Origin: Zygaena filipendulae
Lineage: Eukaryota > Arthropoda > Insecta > Lepidoptera > Zygaenidae
Length of the DNA: 64,000 nucleotides
Direction of reading: 5' to 3'
NCBI GenBank assembly: GCA_907165275.2
Contig: OU015660.1
Coordinates: forward strand, 4,652,501-4,716,500
This document shows positions 21,801 to 32,700 of this stretch, piece by piece. Below the pieces are notes generated by a model, which did not search any database, was not told the origin of the DNA, and was given only the letters and a program-made list of their open reading frames with translations. The stretch's first letter is position 1, and every line of letters begins with the position of its first letter. Both the position numbers and the translations under genes were made by a program.

Positions 21801-24233
21801 GTCACATAGTGCGCGGCGACATTAAAATTATGTTTCGACTTCTCACAATAAATAAAGTGTGTTGCTATCGAATTGACGCTAAATGTAGGTTAATGGGAGG
21901 TTTGGAAGTTTTGTTTTGTATTATTTTATATCATGTATAATGTATATATACTTCTAACATAGATCAAGATAAAAGGTTTTACACGCAAGTCGTAGTTCCC
22001 TGATTAAACAAAGTACCTTGACTAAAGAAGTCGCTTTCAGACACAAAAAAGGAGGAAATAAATAGGTACGCAGTTTAAAAACTTTTCTAATTAAAATAAA
22101 AGGTTTCCGAAGTTACAGATGCTACGAATCCGTTTTGTCCATCCGATCTGTCATTTTAAGGGACCCCTCCACCGTTACGTTGAAGATATAAATAGTTCCA
22201 CTTTGCCGCAACGCTCGTCTGAGCGGACCCTTCGTCTAACCGCTGATAACATCGCATTAGGGCACTGTGAATAGATAGAGCTATATTAATATATCCGTCC
22301 GTTGCTACCGGTTTTCGTCATATTTGAAAAAAAAAAGTGAGTAGGTATATTTGTCTATCCACGTCTACATTCAAAATGATTCTTTTAAACGAATATTTGT
22401 TTTTTAAAATTTTAATAACGTTAAAACCATAAAATATTTTAAATTAGTTAATTAAGAAAAAAGGAAAAAAGCGGATGTTTCTAAGTCTTTAAGTAATCAA
22501 GCAAATTTTGTCAGTAAAACGGTCTGTGTGAATCGTGAAAGACTATAAAAAATACGCACCAATACATTCGTGTCCCAAAGGCAACATTATAAGACCGAAT
22601 CTCTATCAAATAATGATTGCGAACTCGAAAGAAACTGTAAGAAATCGCAAGCAATTTAAAAGGGATCTTCTTTTTCAAATTGGCTCCATAGATAGCAAAC
22701 TGTAACTAATGCAAAGGTTTATTAAATAGTACAGTGATGTAACTGGCCACTTAGCAACGGTGACACTACCTATGTGTGGCTTGGAATAAACTTGCCTGTA
22801 AGATAACAAAGTAAACGACATAATCTAGCTGTTAATACTAATGCGTTTACTTATTAACAAAAGCGAAACAGTTATACCTACTATCGTTGAGAATATTTGA
22901 GTACTGTGAAAAAAAAATACAGTCTTAAGATATAGCCGTGGTTTAATACATTTTACGTTGGTATCTATCATTCTATACATCGTGGGACTTAAATATTAAC
23001 ATATCCAAATAATATCTTTAATTAAAATTAAATTCTTTATACGAAATCTTGTAAGTGAGCTATCTCTGGGAGCATTAAACATAAAGGAGTGTTGTGTTCG
23101 CAACTATTTAAATAAGTGGCTTTTTTATGTCAGTTTGATATTAAATTAGTAACTGGTAGTAAAAATTAACTTTCATTTTAATATCAAAAGATTATTGTTG
23201 TTGACGACCAGAATAAGGTAAAAAGGTTTTTTTTTTTTTAATTCTAAAACGAAAAAAAACTGTACCTATATTTACTTAAATAAATGAACTAGTTAAATCA
23301 AATATAGAGTAGAATTTTTCTTGGTCGTCGCTTTTTACGCACCGAACAACAACATGTTATGTAATAAAAACAATTGTTAAATTTAAAGAAACTTTTAGAA
23401 TTTTTAGAATTTTAGATTTATTTTTAATTTAAAGAAATTTAAAGAAATCTAAAGAAATTTAAAGGTAATAAAAACAATTGTTAAATTTAAAGAAGAAAAA
23501 CTTATTAATTTATACAGCCTTAAAAATATAAAACGCAATGAAAATGGAAGTATCCACTATTTCTGTAAAATGCTTCACTATACCTACTCATATTATGCTG
23601 TAATCAAAAGATAATATGTAGGCAGCAGTACTAGATGTCGTCGGAAAATTGTATACCTAACTCGTCACCAGTAATTAATAATATTGTGGATGTAACGAGA
23701 AAATTATGTAAAAAATATCATCTCTATTATGTGCCTGAGCATTATTACGTGATATATCAGTGGCTGTCAACGATTGCTCATGGCGATAAGCGAGTGGCCC
23801 GCCCACTTGCAACCTATACTTGTATCCAAATATGTCATTAATCAAATAAATTCGTAAGTTGAGCGAGTACGTACAATCCAAACAGGTTTTCATTTAAAAA
23901 AGTCAGTTACAAACTACTAGTATTGTTTTGGTACGATGTGGACGTGAACAAAAGTGTGTGTAGACTCATGTGCTCATTACGCGTAGCTGACTACCTACTT
24001 GAAAAACAATGTAGGCGCATTTTTTAATTAAGTGTGTGATATTTTGTGCGATTACCAACCTATTCATATTATGGTTCCTCAGAAACAAAATAATAATTAA
24101 ATATTTCAACATGTGAATCCAGGTATATTCGCTTATTCAGTTATTTTTATGTACCTACCTAGGTATACATGCATTATTAAAATAGAAGTTCCATATACAT
24201 TATTATGTGTTCCATCACTGAATTTATTTCATA
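18886..24233. other. Non-coding, low feature density
   Basis: More than 5 kb of AT-rich DNA with only short frames. Noted inside: a GC-richer patch at 20,860-21,000; a TATAAATA word at 22,187-22,194 followed by a GC-richer 60 bp but no good initiator; and a 30-bp direct repeat at 23.4 kb listed separately. Nothing else supports a gene. Confidence 0.5.
23361..23494 (+). repeat. 30-bp direct repeat flanking an AAAGAAATTT-rich tract
   Basis: GTAATAAAAACAATTGTTAA followed by ATTTAAAGAA occurs at 23,361-23,390 and again, unchanged, at 23,465-23,494. The intervening bases are built of short AATTTAAAGAAAT-type units. The pattern fits slippage or unequal exchange in AT-rich DNA. Confidence 0.7.
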
Positions 24234-24453
24234 CTAGCTGGTCCCCGTGGTTTCACCGGCGTCAATTTCGGAGATCCCGCGGGAATTTTGGGATAAAAAC
24301 TACCCTTTGTATTATTCTGATCTACTTATAGGTAAAATATATTATTGTAAAGTTTCATTAAAATCCATTCCGTAGTTTATGCGTAAAAGAGTAGCAAACA
24401 TCCATAGGTACATCCATACATACAAACATTCGCGTTTATTATATTAATAAGGA
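24234..24453 (-). mobile_element. Lep1-like Helitron, first of an abutting pair
   Basis: CTAG at 24,234-24,237 after an A, GC palindrome with CCGGCGTC, GGGATAAAA block, TATGCGTAAAAGAG block, short CATCCATA run, and the ATTAATAAGGA terminus. Its last base (24,453) directly touches the CTAG of the next copy, so the two lie head to tail with no spacer. Confidence 0.7.
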
Positions 24454-24830
24454 CTAGTTGTGCCCTGCGGTCTCACCCACGTGAGTTTCGGAATTCCGGT
24501 AGGAACTATTTTTTCTAAAATAAAAGTAGCCTAAGTTACTCCTTATAACATCAGCTATCTGCCAAGTGAGAGTCCTGTTAAAATCTGCAACCCAGCCGTT
24601 TCAGAGAGGATTATTAGGTACCAACAAGACAAGTGTTGTTACGCTACATGACCTTTCCAGAACATTTATGTATCAAAAGTTAATTTGTGCATTTTCTGTG
24701 GAACTCTTTTTAATAAAAAAAATATCTATATCTATGCCAAGTACCAACATATATTCAAATCCGTTCAGTCATTTGGCGTTATTGATCACAAACACCCAAC
24801 CATCGTCACAAACTTTCACATTATCAATGA
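24454..24830 (-). mobile_element. Lep1-like Helitron, second of an abutting pair, enlarged interior
   Basis: Starts with CTAG at 24,454-24,457 and continues with the GC palindrome and the ACGTGAGTTTCGGAATTCC phrase of the variant subfamily. It then diverges and is longer than other copies, with an extra segment at about 24,600-24,740 before a recognisable ATCCGTTCAGTCATTTGGCG block. The far boundary is uncertain. A 103-codon frame through it is accidental. Confidence 0.5.
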
Positions 24831-24899
24831 GTAAAAAATCTCCTAAAACGTCATTGAATTACCTATTTAAGTTCTAAGTATCTAAGCAATAAATACCCA

Positions 24900-25189
24900 C
24901 ACCCGCCTACGCCGAATGTCCATAGTATGCTTTATAATACGCAATTCACGCCACAGCGCAAGACTGTGCAAGCGTCAAGGTTCTTACAATAATTTGGTAT
25001 TCGTTAAACCCAACAATATGTTACGAGGCGGTTGGCTGTCAACGCTGCGGGAAAAATCTCGGGTGAGCTTCGGTGCCCCGCATAGCAAGCAGTTCGCGAT
25101 TCGGGGTAGGTACGTAGGATTGTACGCGAGATCGCTATTTACGCGATCCGACCTCCGATTTGCTTGCGCAGTTCTTAAATTATTATACA
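24900..25189. other. Unclassified GC-richer segment
   Basis: Sharply more GC- and CpG-rich than its neighbours (phrases such as GGTGAGCTTCGGTGCCCCGC and TCGCGATTCGGGG), placed between Helitron copies. It is open in opposite strands for 89 and 141 codons, but the translations are Arg/Ser-rich and unrecognised. It may be an older transposon fragment or a regulatory islet. Confidence 0.25.
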
Positions 25190-25394
25190 CTAGCAGTGCT
25201 CGCGGTTTCACCCGCGGTAATTTCGGTGTTCCCGCGGGAATTTCGGAATCCAAAGTACCCTATGTCCTTCTCAGTACCCCTGACAACGTGCATGCCAAAT
25301 TTCATCCAAATCCATTAAGCCGTTTTTGCGTGATTGAGTAACAAACATCCAAACATCCACACTTTCATATTTATAATATTAGTAGGAAGTAGGA
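25190..25394 (-). mobile_element. Lep1-like Helitron
   Basis: CTAG at 25,190-25,193 after A, then a well-preserved GC palindrome (TTTCACCCGCGG...CCCGCGGG), the GCATGCCAAATTTCATCC block, the TTTTTGCGTGATTGAG block and the TTTATAATATTAGTAGGA terminus. The terminal AGTAGGA is duplicated, so the end is either 25,387 or 25,394. Confidence 0.75.
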
Positions 25395-26514
25395 TAATAC
25401 ACGCCCTAAATGCCTGTAAGCTGTGTAAGCTGCCAGACTTGTTATTCAAATGAATTATTAAATTTTCTGTGCCTGATCTAAAAACCATAATATACCGCAT
25501 TGGTATAGGGGCGATTTTTTTTTAGATTCAGCTTTTTTAAATCAAGTAAACTGTTATTAAAAATTAATTCACTTATCGAGACGGAATCTACATAACTAAA
25601 AGTTAAATGCTATACGTTAGTAAGCGTGTTACATGTAAGCGATTGGATCGATGACATTATTCGTTTTTGATCGTATTTTTTTATATTGTGACCAAAGTAA
25701 AAAAAAAAATTGGAAAGTTGTCCAGAAAACTGAAAAAATCAAGAAAATTAAAACTGATTTATACTATGGGATTTTTATATAAACAAATAAATTTGGATAT
25801 GAAAACGTATATCTATCAGGGCAATTAGCTATATGATACAGAACTAAATTTCAAAGGACAACAGAAGAAAATATTATTAAGTTATATCTACTGCTTTTGC
25901 GTTAAAAGTAAAATTTTTGCAGGCAACGGAAGTGATGCACATAAAATCATTTGAAATAACGCGCGAATAATTATGTTGAAAAAGCCCAATTTTTATTTAC
26001 TTATCTACGTCAACGAAATATAATATAGTATCTAAGTTCTTATGTGCATATATATGTACATCATTTTTATACTTAAGGTTATTTAGAAGCGTTGACGAAA
26101 GCTATTAAAAATAGCTGATGTATAGTTTAGCACAAGACAACTACGCCAGGAATTTCTGCGACAGTCACGCGACGGATACACTGCTGTCTACATACAAATA
26201 ACTTTATTAAACTTGGTCTAAGACAGATAAAGAAGCCATGAGGCTAAAATAGTCATGGTCTATTTAGCTTACACAGTATATTTTTGCGATGACAAGTCTG
26301 ATTTAAAAAAGAATGCCGCAATATGTTTGACATTATTGGAGTTATATAAAAATACTACATATTTCATTTCTACTATATTTTTAAATCGCAATTTAAATAA
26401 ACCTATTTTTGCCTATGAGTTAATTAGTCAAATATCGTTCGAATTTCAACTCAGCCTATTCCTACTTAATTATCTTCCTACAGACATGATGATAAAATAC
26501 TTTATGAAATTATC
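25395..26514. other. Non-coding
   Basis: AT-rich sequence. A 114-codon frame at 26,255-26,599 is dominated by Leu/Phe/Tyr/Asn codons typical of random AT-rich DNA and runs into the LINE tail, so I do not call it a gene. Confidence 0.5.
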
Positions 26515-26515
26515 T

Positions 26516-27350
26516 TATTTATTTATTTATTTATTCAAAAGAACGTCCAACAAAGCATACACCGTAACATTGGTAGTGATACAGTATAGGATATCATAAT
26601 GAAAAAATTATGGCGCTGCCTCAATTATAGGTCACCACAGCATGCACGAGAGAAAGAAGCAATAAATGTACACAAAATAAAATTACAAATTTACTCTTTC
26701 CAAACTCAAATGTAAGGGAACTATTTCAACACATCATTGAACTTTTTTATTAGGAACTTATTTAAATTTTCATAAGAAACAGTTAAGTAAGAAGAACATA
26801 ATCATTTAATAGTGTTAAGCACGGTAATTTTGAATTTTTGTAGAGTAAGTCCAAATAAGTCAAGATCACATTTTTTTGAAAAAGAATTGTGTTGGGTTTG
26901 AAAACGATTAAGACGCGAATGTTGTCCAAGATTGCTCTTAGAAGATTTTGGAACAAATAAACAATAACGAGAAGGTCTAGGTAAACCTCGTGGAATATTA
27001 AAATTAATCTGCTGGAGCAAATCAGGGCAATCCAAGAGTCCATTCATTAATTTGTACAGAAAAGTTAGGTCTAGTAGCAGTCTCCGCTCACTTAGACTAT
27101 ACATTTTAAAATAATTTAAACGGGCAGAGTAAGAAGACAAATCCTTAGCCTTATTGCAGTGATATGATAGATGATGAACAAAACGTTTTTGAACCCGCTC
27201 AAGCTTGCAAGCGTGCACATTGTACTGAGGAGACCATACTGTACTACAATATTCAAGTTCAGATCTGACAAGACTGTTATATAGTGTTATTTTTGTTAAA
27301 GGATTTTTGAAATTTTTGCAGTTCTTATTTCGCAGAAACATCAAAAGTTA
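26516..27350 (-). mobile_element. 5'-truncated LINE insertion (Jockey/CR1-like)
   Basis: Reads on the minus strand. A reverse-transcriptase C-terminal frame at 26,802-27,344 is followed by about 265 bp of 3' untranslated sequence and a (TTTA)n run at 26,516-26,539, which is an (AAAT)n tail in the element's orientation. The frame begins abruptly just after an in-frame stop at about 27,347, so the copy was truncated during reverse transcription. A related copy on the other strand lies at 56,110-56,641. Confidence 0.8.
26802..27344 (-). pseudogene. LINE ORF2 C-terminal fragment, 3' part of a reverse transcriptase protein
   Basis: A 180-codon frame from the end of a non-LTR retrotransposon polymerase. 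The N-terminal 35 residues hold the recognisable LYNSLVRSELEYCSTVWSP stretch, which lies after the palm/thumb domains in Jockey- and CR1-type ORF2 proteins. Next come LERVQKRFVHHL, a leucine-rich RRLLLDLTFLYKLMNG segment, DCPDLLQQINFNIPRG, and a basic, Phe-rich tail. The catalytic YADD-box region and the endonuclease are absent, so it cannot function. No internal stop or frameshift is seen, which suggests a fairly recent insertion. The first codon is not a true start; homology begins at the truncation point. The frame at 56,109-56,468 aligns along its second half. Confidence 0.85.
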
Positions 27351-30300
27351 GATTTCAAATAAACGGAATTAGATTTTAAATAAAAAATCTGGAATGTTGA
27401 GCGAGCAACCTAGAAGATTACCTATAGAAACGTTTAGAGAAACAGACATAAAGGTCAAGATCTCAGTACCTATTATGACCCGAAAGTTCGCGGCTCCTAA
27501 GCCAGAAAGTGTAGGGAATCCCCCGCCGTACAGTCAGCTGGGCCATTAAATCCCACTTTATGTCGTACTTACGAGCAACGTTCAACACCCGTTTACAAAA
27601 TCGTAACACTGACCTTAATTGGTATATTGAGATAATGGGCCACGTAATGGTTGTTTTATGGCCACCTTAAAAGATAACTGTCAATTTCAACGGGGAATTG
27701 ATTTCGACATAATAAGGTGTAATATCTTTATAACATGTCTTAAATTTTTATATCTAAAATTATGAAGTGTTAAATGATTCAGTAGCTTGGTCATGTGACC
27801 AGATTATAAGTCGATCGGAGACTGAAGATAATACTATTTTAAGAAGAGTTCAGACCAATAAATATGAAAATATGAAGTAAGTATTCGTAATTGGTTGAAA
27901 ATACATAATTCCTGACAAATTACGCTTTGAATTTTTTTTTTCATAAATGTAAAAATAAAGAAAAACTCTCTTTCATATTTTTTTTTCTAGTTTCTCACGC
28001 TGAGATTTTTATAAAACAATTTCATTTAAATGAATTATGCTGTATGTGTTTATTTAATACCATCATCTATTTGAATCATTACAATAAATATTTAACGTAC
28101 AAAGTTAAGTGGTGAAAGCGAATCAAATTTTAGTCTCTGCTTCATCTATACAGGAGTATTCAGTTTTGATAAAACAAATTAAACCAATATATTCTTAAAC
28201 GAAGACCACAATCTAAACAACAGACCTGACTCATAGATTTTATCTGCATTATTCATAAGCGTTTTAATTAAATCTTAAAACTAGTTTTATTTTGTTCTTA
28301 TAGTTTTATGTCATGACCTTATATAGTAATAATGATGTACTAAAATGTTCTATGTGCTGTGTTGTTCTTTCTGAATAAGTATTATGTGTATTTTTTATAA
28401 TGATTGTTTAATACTTTTTAACTTATCCGTTACTTTCTATTTTTTTAGTAGCCGAAACATTCAACCCAAACAAAGTCGTAATATTCAGACCTTAAAGTAA
28501 AAAAAAACATAGGTGAAAAGATGGTCATAGCAATTTTATAACAAATACGTTAAGTACATGATTATACTGTCTTAAGCGCCATTTGTAATATTAGCTATAA
28601 GATTTCGTTGTGAACAAGGATTTTTAACTTCATGCACAAAAATACGCTTATACGTATGTAATGTATGTGGGTAATACCTAAAATAAGTATCACTATCGCA
28701 TTGTTGATCCTGAGGCTCACTGTTTTAATTATTCGTTTTGAAAACGACTCATTTAACTATCCAACGATACATGAATCCTACTCAATTCGCGGACGCGCCT
28801 CTATGATTTCCTATATGTTTTAAAATATACCTAAACTGTATCATGCAGCCTTCGCATTCTTTATAATAGTTATATCACCGAGTGGATTTTTTAAAAGTTG
28901 AATTTTATTGCAGCTAAATAACAAGAGTTACGTCATCAAAGGAAATTTCAGAGGACATTATTGTAATTAAAATTTTAAAAACAATTCTTCACACATTCCG
29001 CTCTAATAAGGAGTTTAAGATAAAAGCGTGTGAATTTCACGACCGTCACGAATTTTTCGAATGTGTTTCGAAAATATGGAAGTTGTTAAGACATTTATAA
29101 TACGAAATTTAGACATGGTCGGACAGGAAATTGGCGTTGGAAATAAAAATAACAACGGTCCGAAACCGGGTCACGGCTCAAACGTTCTCAGACTGTCTCT
29201 TGTCGTAAGAGATGACGATTTTTAGATCAACCTCTAGGCTAGTTTGGCTGGAGCTGAATAGTTGGAGCGGATTCCAAGTTTTATTATAGTGAGTATGAGA
29301 ACAACAACCTCACGATTTTACGATGCGACAGGTAATTTTTATGTGTCGTAAAAATGTAAACTTATCTAATTAGAAGCGTTCTTGTTTTTCTTTTTCTCAT
29401 ATCCTTCTAACCGCCGTTAGATTTTATTCTTTTTTATTTAAAACTAAAATGAATAAGTTTTTTCATTTTTACAATATGCATAACCAAGATATTTAAATAG
29501 AATTATGTATTTTTATTTCAGTAAAGACAAAACTACTATTTAGTTAAATGGTTTCAATAGTGATATCGCTTCTAATAAATCTATGTATTTGCTTTATTTA
29601 TTTATTTTTTTTATATACCATAGATCTATCTTATCGATTTGACAGTTAAAAAGAATGATATAATAGGAATATCGATAAAAATTTGATTGTAAATTATCAG
29701 GAAAGATTTCACAATAATTCAGGACAAAGCTCTACATAATTCAATAAGACTCGCTTTCACCGACCACCCGAAGTCGTATTGTTGCAGGATTGTACAATTT
29801 GTACCAACACCAATGTTCTGTGTTCACTTGAGTTATGCATAAAAACAAAATAAGAACAACTCGAAGTATTACGCTATAGGTGACCATTCACGGTAAATTG
29901 TCACCATTTTCGGAACCCTCATTATATTATTGTATGACACTTTGTGCCGTTACTCTGGCGAGCGTAAAAAGATAGAAACTATAGCAAAGTTTGCTTCCTT
30001 TTTTTGACGCAAGTCGAGAGTGACAAAGGTCCGAAGATGAAAATAAAGGAAATAAAGCTTGGTCAAGAAAAAATATTCAAAAAACAAACGACCAATAAAC
30101 TCAATCACAAAAAACCATACGAAAGAACGTTCACAGGCTTTTGTTGAATATAATTTTTTAATACTCAGTAATAAGCTTTCAGTTACACGTGCTTTGCTCT
30201 TTAACTGTTAGATTTTTTGTATACGTATATTTAGTTGATAAATAAAACCAATTTATTATTACCCTATCAAAGTCCCAAACCAATGATTGCATGCCGTATT

Positions 30301-31360
30301 GTGACTAATATAAATCGAGAAAGCTAGAGGTTTCACGAAAGTCTTTCAAAACGTTAATACAAAATTAAGTAGTTATGATACATGGCTTTTCAAAAAATAC
30401 AGACAAAATAATGGTTTATCAGGCTTTTAATCTAAACTGGTATCGTGTCAAAACCCATTGTTTATTTAGTTAATAAAATTCCTAATGAGAGTTTCATTTT
30501 ACCAAGTGTATATATATTTTTCTAATGTGAAACATTCCCATGGGTACCAACGGTACCGCTAATTTAACATTAACCTGCAAATAAGGTACTGTATATGTGA
30601 GAATCCGAACTTAGACACATTCTTCTGGAGCGTGCTTTTGTCTCTGCTTTATTGTCGAAATGAAGCTTAAAATTTATTACCACCATGCATAAAAAATATT
30701 ACATCCGTTTCTTACCTACTTATGAAATAAACAAAACAATGATTGAGTAGACATTTTTGTTATATTGAGTACTGGCACGCTAATTACGCATAACTACATT
30801 AGAAACACTTTTAAAAAAGGTGGGAGCCAATGAAAGTGTGATTTATTGCTTAAATACATATACGCCATATTCGATATTCGACTAGCGTTAGCTTACGAGC
30901 GATTAATCAAACATTGGGCGCTTGTTCGTTTGTGTAGCTACTTACATCCAAGGTCCTATTCGTATACAAAGAAAAAAAAAATGACTTTAATTTAAAAAAA
31001 TTCAAAATTAAAAATTGCTGATCTTCTCAATATATGAACTATTCTATATTTAGAACTCTACCAAACAATTTAATTCTACCACAACTAAAATCCGAACTTA
31101 ATTTGCATGTTTTATGCTACTGCTGCTGCAGGCGGAACAACGCGAAACATCTACAACGATTTGTAAAAGCGTGATTGTGTTTTAAGTGATTTAAAAAGTT
31201 TTAAATCTAATCTATTTTTAAATAATATATTATGTTTCATTGTAATTGATCCGTCTAATTTTGCATCTCGCAGTTTAAACGTTTATACTTTTCATTTCAT
31301 TGGTCATTCATTTCGTAACTCATTTAGAATAGTGCTGCAGCTTCTGTAGCTGCTAAGTTT
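27351..31360. other. Quiet non-coding interval
   Basis: Four kilobases with no recognised transposon terminus, ORF of note or simple repeat beyond A/T tracts. A moderately GC-richer segment at 29,140-29,280 and another at 27,480-27,560 are unexplained. The low repeat density next to the promoter candidate at 32.2 kb would suit regulatory upstream sequence. Confidence 0.4.
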
Positions 31361-31429
31361 CATTGTTGAATTCAAAACAATTGCGAAGCGTTCGATTTAC
31401 GATCGGCATTCGTTGGTTCTAAATTTAAA

Positions 31430-31640
31430 TCGTTAGGCGCGGTATAAACAATTTGCGGATTGCGAGCGGCGAAGTCTTGTCGCCCGACAGCGGCACTCGC
31501 CTCTGCCACCTAGCGTGATTTAGGAGTTTCCACCGACACTTAAATCATAGAAGTGTCGCCTCTGATACGCACTCAGATCGTACCCGTTGTGGTTTTCGCA
31601 CTCACTTGCACTTGCAATAGTGATAGAATCGCTTGTATGA
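31430..31640 (+). promoter_or_regulatory. GC-richer region upstream of the promoter candidate
   Basis: Composition rises over about 200 bp (TTGCGAGCGGCGAAG, CGACAGCGGCACTCGCC), and an initiator-like TCAGATCG lies at 31,573-31,580. It may be an alternative promoter or a proximal enhancer of the 32.2-kb promoter, about 700 bp away. No TATA box, ORF or donor site strengthens it. Confidence 0.2.
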
Positions 31641-32237
31641 TATTATTCAACGATTAAAATATGGTTTGTTTTGATGTGCTTTCTTTATGTACTTTATACG
31701 AGTACCTATATACACTCAAGGAGGTATTAATAGGTATTGGCAAATGTTCGGTAAGTTTATTTATTGACATCGGTCACATCAGTTATTTGCATTGTTATAC
31801 TTACTGCCTATTTCTATTTCTAATATTTATTTGATATTTGGACCTTATGTGTACCTTCTTTTTAATTATTATGACCTGTGTCAGTGCCTACCCAGCTTAT
31901 AATTAAATTACATTAATCTACCTCGAGTTGCTACTCACCTATAATTACTGCAGTGGTCTTAACCAATGCTGACCTCGATAAGAGACTTAAACTACAATCA
32001 CATTAATTCATACAAAACTGACCCTGTATTTAGTCGTAATGCTAAAAAATAGACGCTACGTGCCGTGCTACTATATTACATTATTTGTACTTTTATAATA
32101 AAAAATACTAGAATTTACTCTCTCTACCGAAGATATTTTACAATTCTGTATTGAAGATAGTAAAACAAATGAATTGTGATGAAAAATTGTCTCGTATATT
32201 AATTATCACTGTGAGCAACGACGGTGCGCGGTCCGTC

Positions 32238-32312
32238 TATATAGTGGTCCAGGTAGGAGGATGATTTGTCGAACTTATTCAGTTTCGCGTGTGAGCGCGC
32301 GCGAGTTCAGAG
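32238..32312 (+). promoter_or_regulatory. Candidate RNA polymerase II core promoter
   Basis: A TATA-like TATATAG (32,238-32,244) precedes two arthropod initiator matches, TCAGT (32,279-32,283) and TCAGA (32,306-32,310), at the edge of a strongly CpG-rich block. The TATA-to-initiator spacing (43 bp to the first initiator's A) is longer than the canonical 30 or so, so the promoter may be TATA-independent. No exact downstream promoter element is seen 28-32 bp after the first initiator. The combination of composition step, initiators and downstream splice donor is the best gene-start signal in the window. Confidence 0.45.
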
Positions 32313-32700
32313 CGTGGCCGGGGCGGGCGCGGGTGCGGGCGGTGCGCGGGCGAGGGAGCGGCGTTCGCGCGGCATCGCGGCGGGCCGGCGGGCGACTGTG
32401 GCTGGGCGGGCGGCGCGTCGGCCGCGCGCGGCGCACTGCCGCGCCGCCGTCGCGACGCCGCCCCGCCCGCCCGCGCTGCCCGCCCGCACGCAACACAAAA
32501 CACCCCCGCGACCGCCCAGACGCCGCCCGATTAAAAATTCTTCACAAACTTTCCTGTCAGGATAGCCTCAAGTTGTGCCTCAAACGATTTACTTGCGCCT
32601 CTTTCTCTTGCGTTTCTGCTCGTTAATATTGCAACATCGATAAAACTGCTATTTTATTAAACGTATGACCGTATATTAAGAAATTTTCGTTTTCTGATGG
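32281..32700 (+). other. Candidate 5' untranslated first exon, CpG-rich, with splice donor
   Basis: The first 250 bases are extremely GC- and CpG-rich; composition then returns toward background. The segment ends at a near-perfect 5' splice site, TGG|GTAAGTAT, with the intron starting at 32,701. Frames through the GC-rich part (up to 121 codons) translate to Arg/Ala/Pro low-complexity sequence open in several frames and both strands, so I treat them as shadows of composition and not as protein. An ATG lies 5 bases before the donor (32,696-32,698), so translation could in principle begin there and continue in exon 2, but its upstream context is poor. If real, exon 2 lies in the following 31 kb or beyond the window, implying a very long first intron. 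The gene cannot be named. Confidence 0.4.
32290..32530. other. CpG island
   Basis: The most GC-rich stretch of the window, with runs such as GCGCGCGCGAG and GGCGGGCCGGCGGGCG. In AT-rich lepidopteran DNA such islands typically coincide with first exons of highly regulated genes. It is not a simple repeat. Confidence 0.75.

Noticed and set aside
22187..22230. TATA-driven promoter
   Set aside because: TATAAATA is common in AT-rich DNA; no initiator at the expected distance and no donor or ORF downstream.
24916..25341. 141-codon plus-strand protein
   Set aside because: It runs through a Helitron end and an unclassified GC-rich segment, has no homology that I recognise, and overlaps a long minus-strand frame.
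26255..26599. 114-codon plus-strand protein
   Set aside because: AT-driven residue composition, and the C-terminal part is translated from the LINE AAAT tail.
32261..32626. 121-codon protein-coding frame
   Set aside because: Arg/Ala/Pro low-complexity translation, open in several frames and both strands because GC-rich DNA lacks stop codons; better read as a CpG island and untranslated exon.
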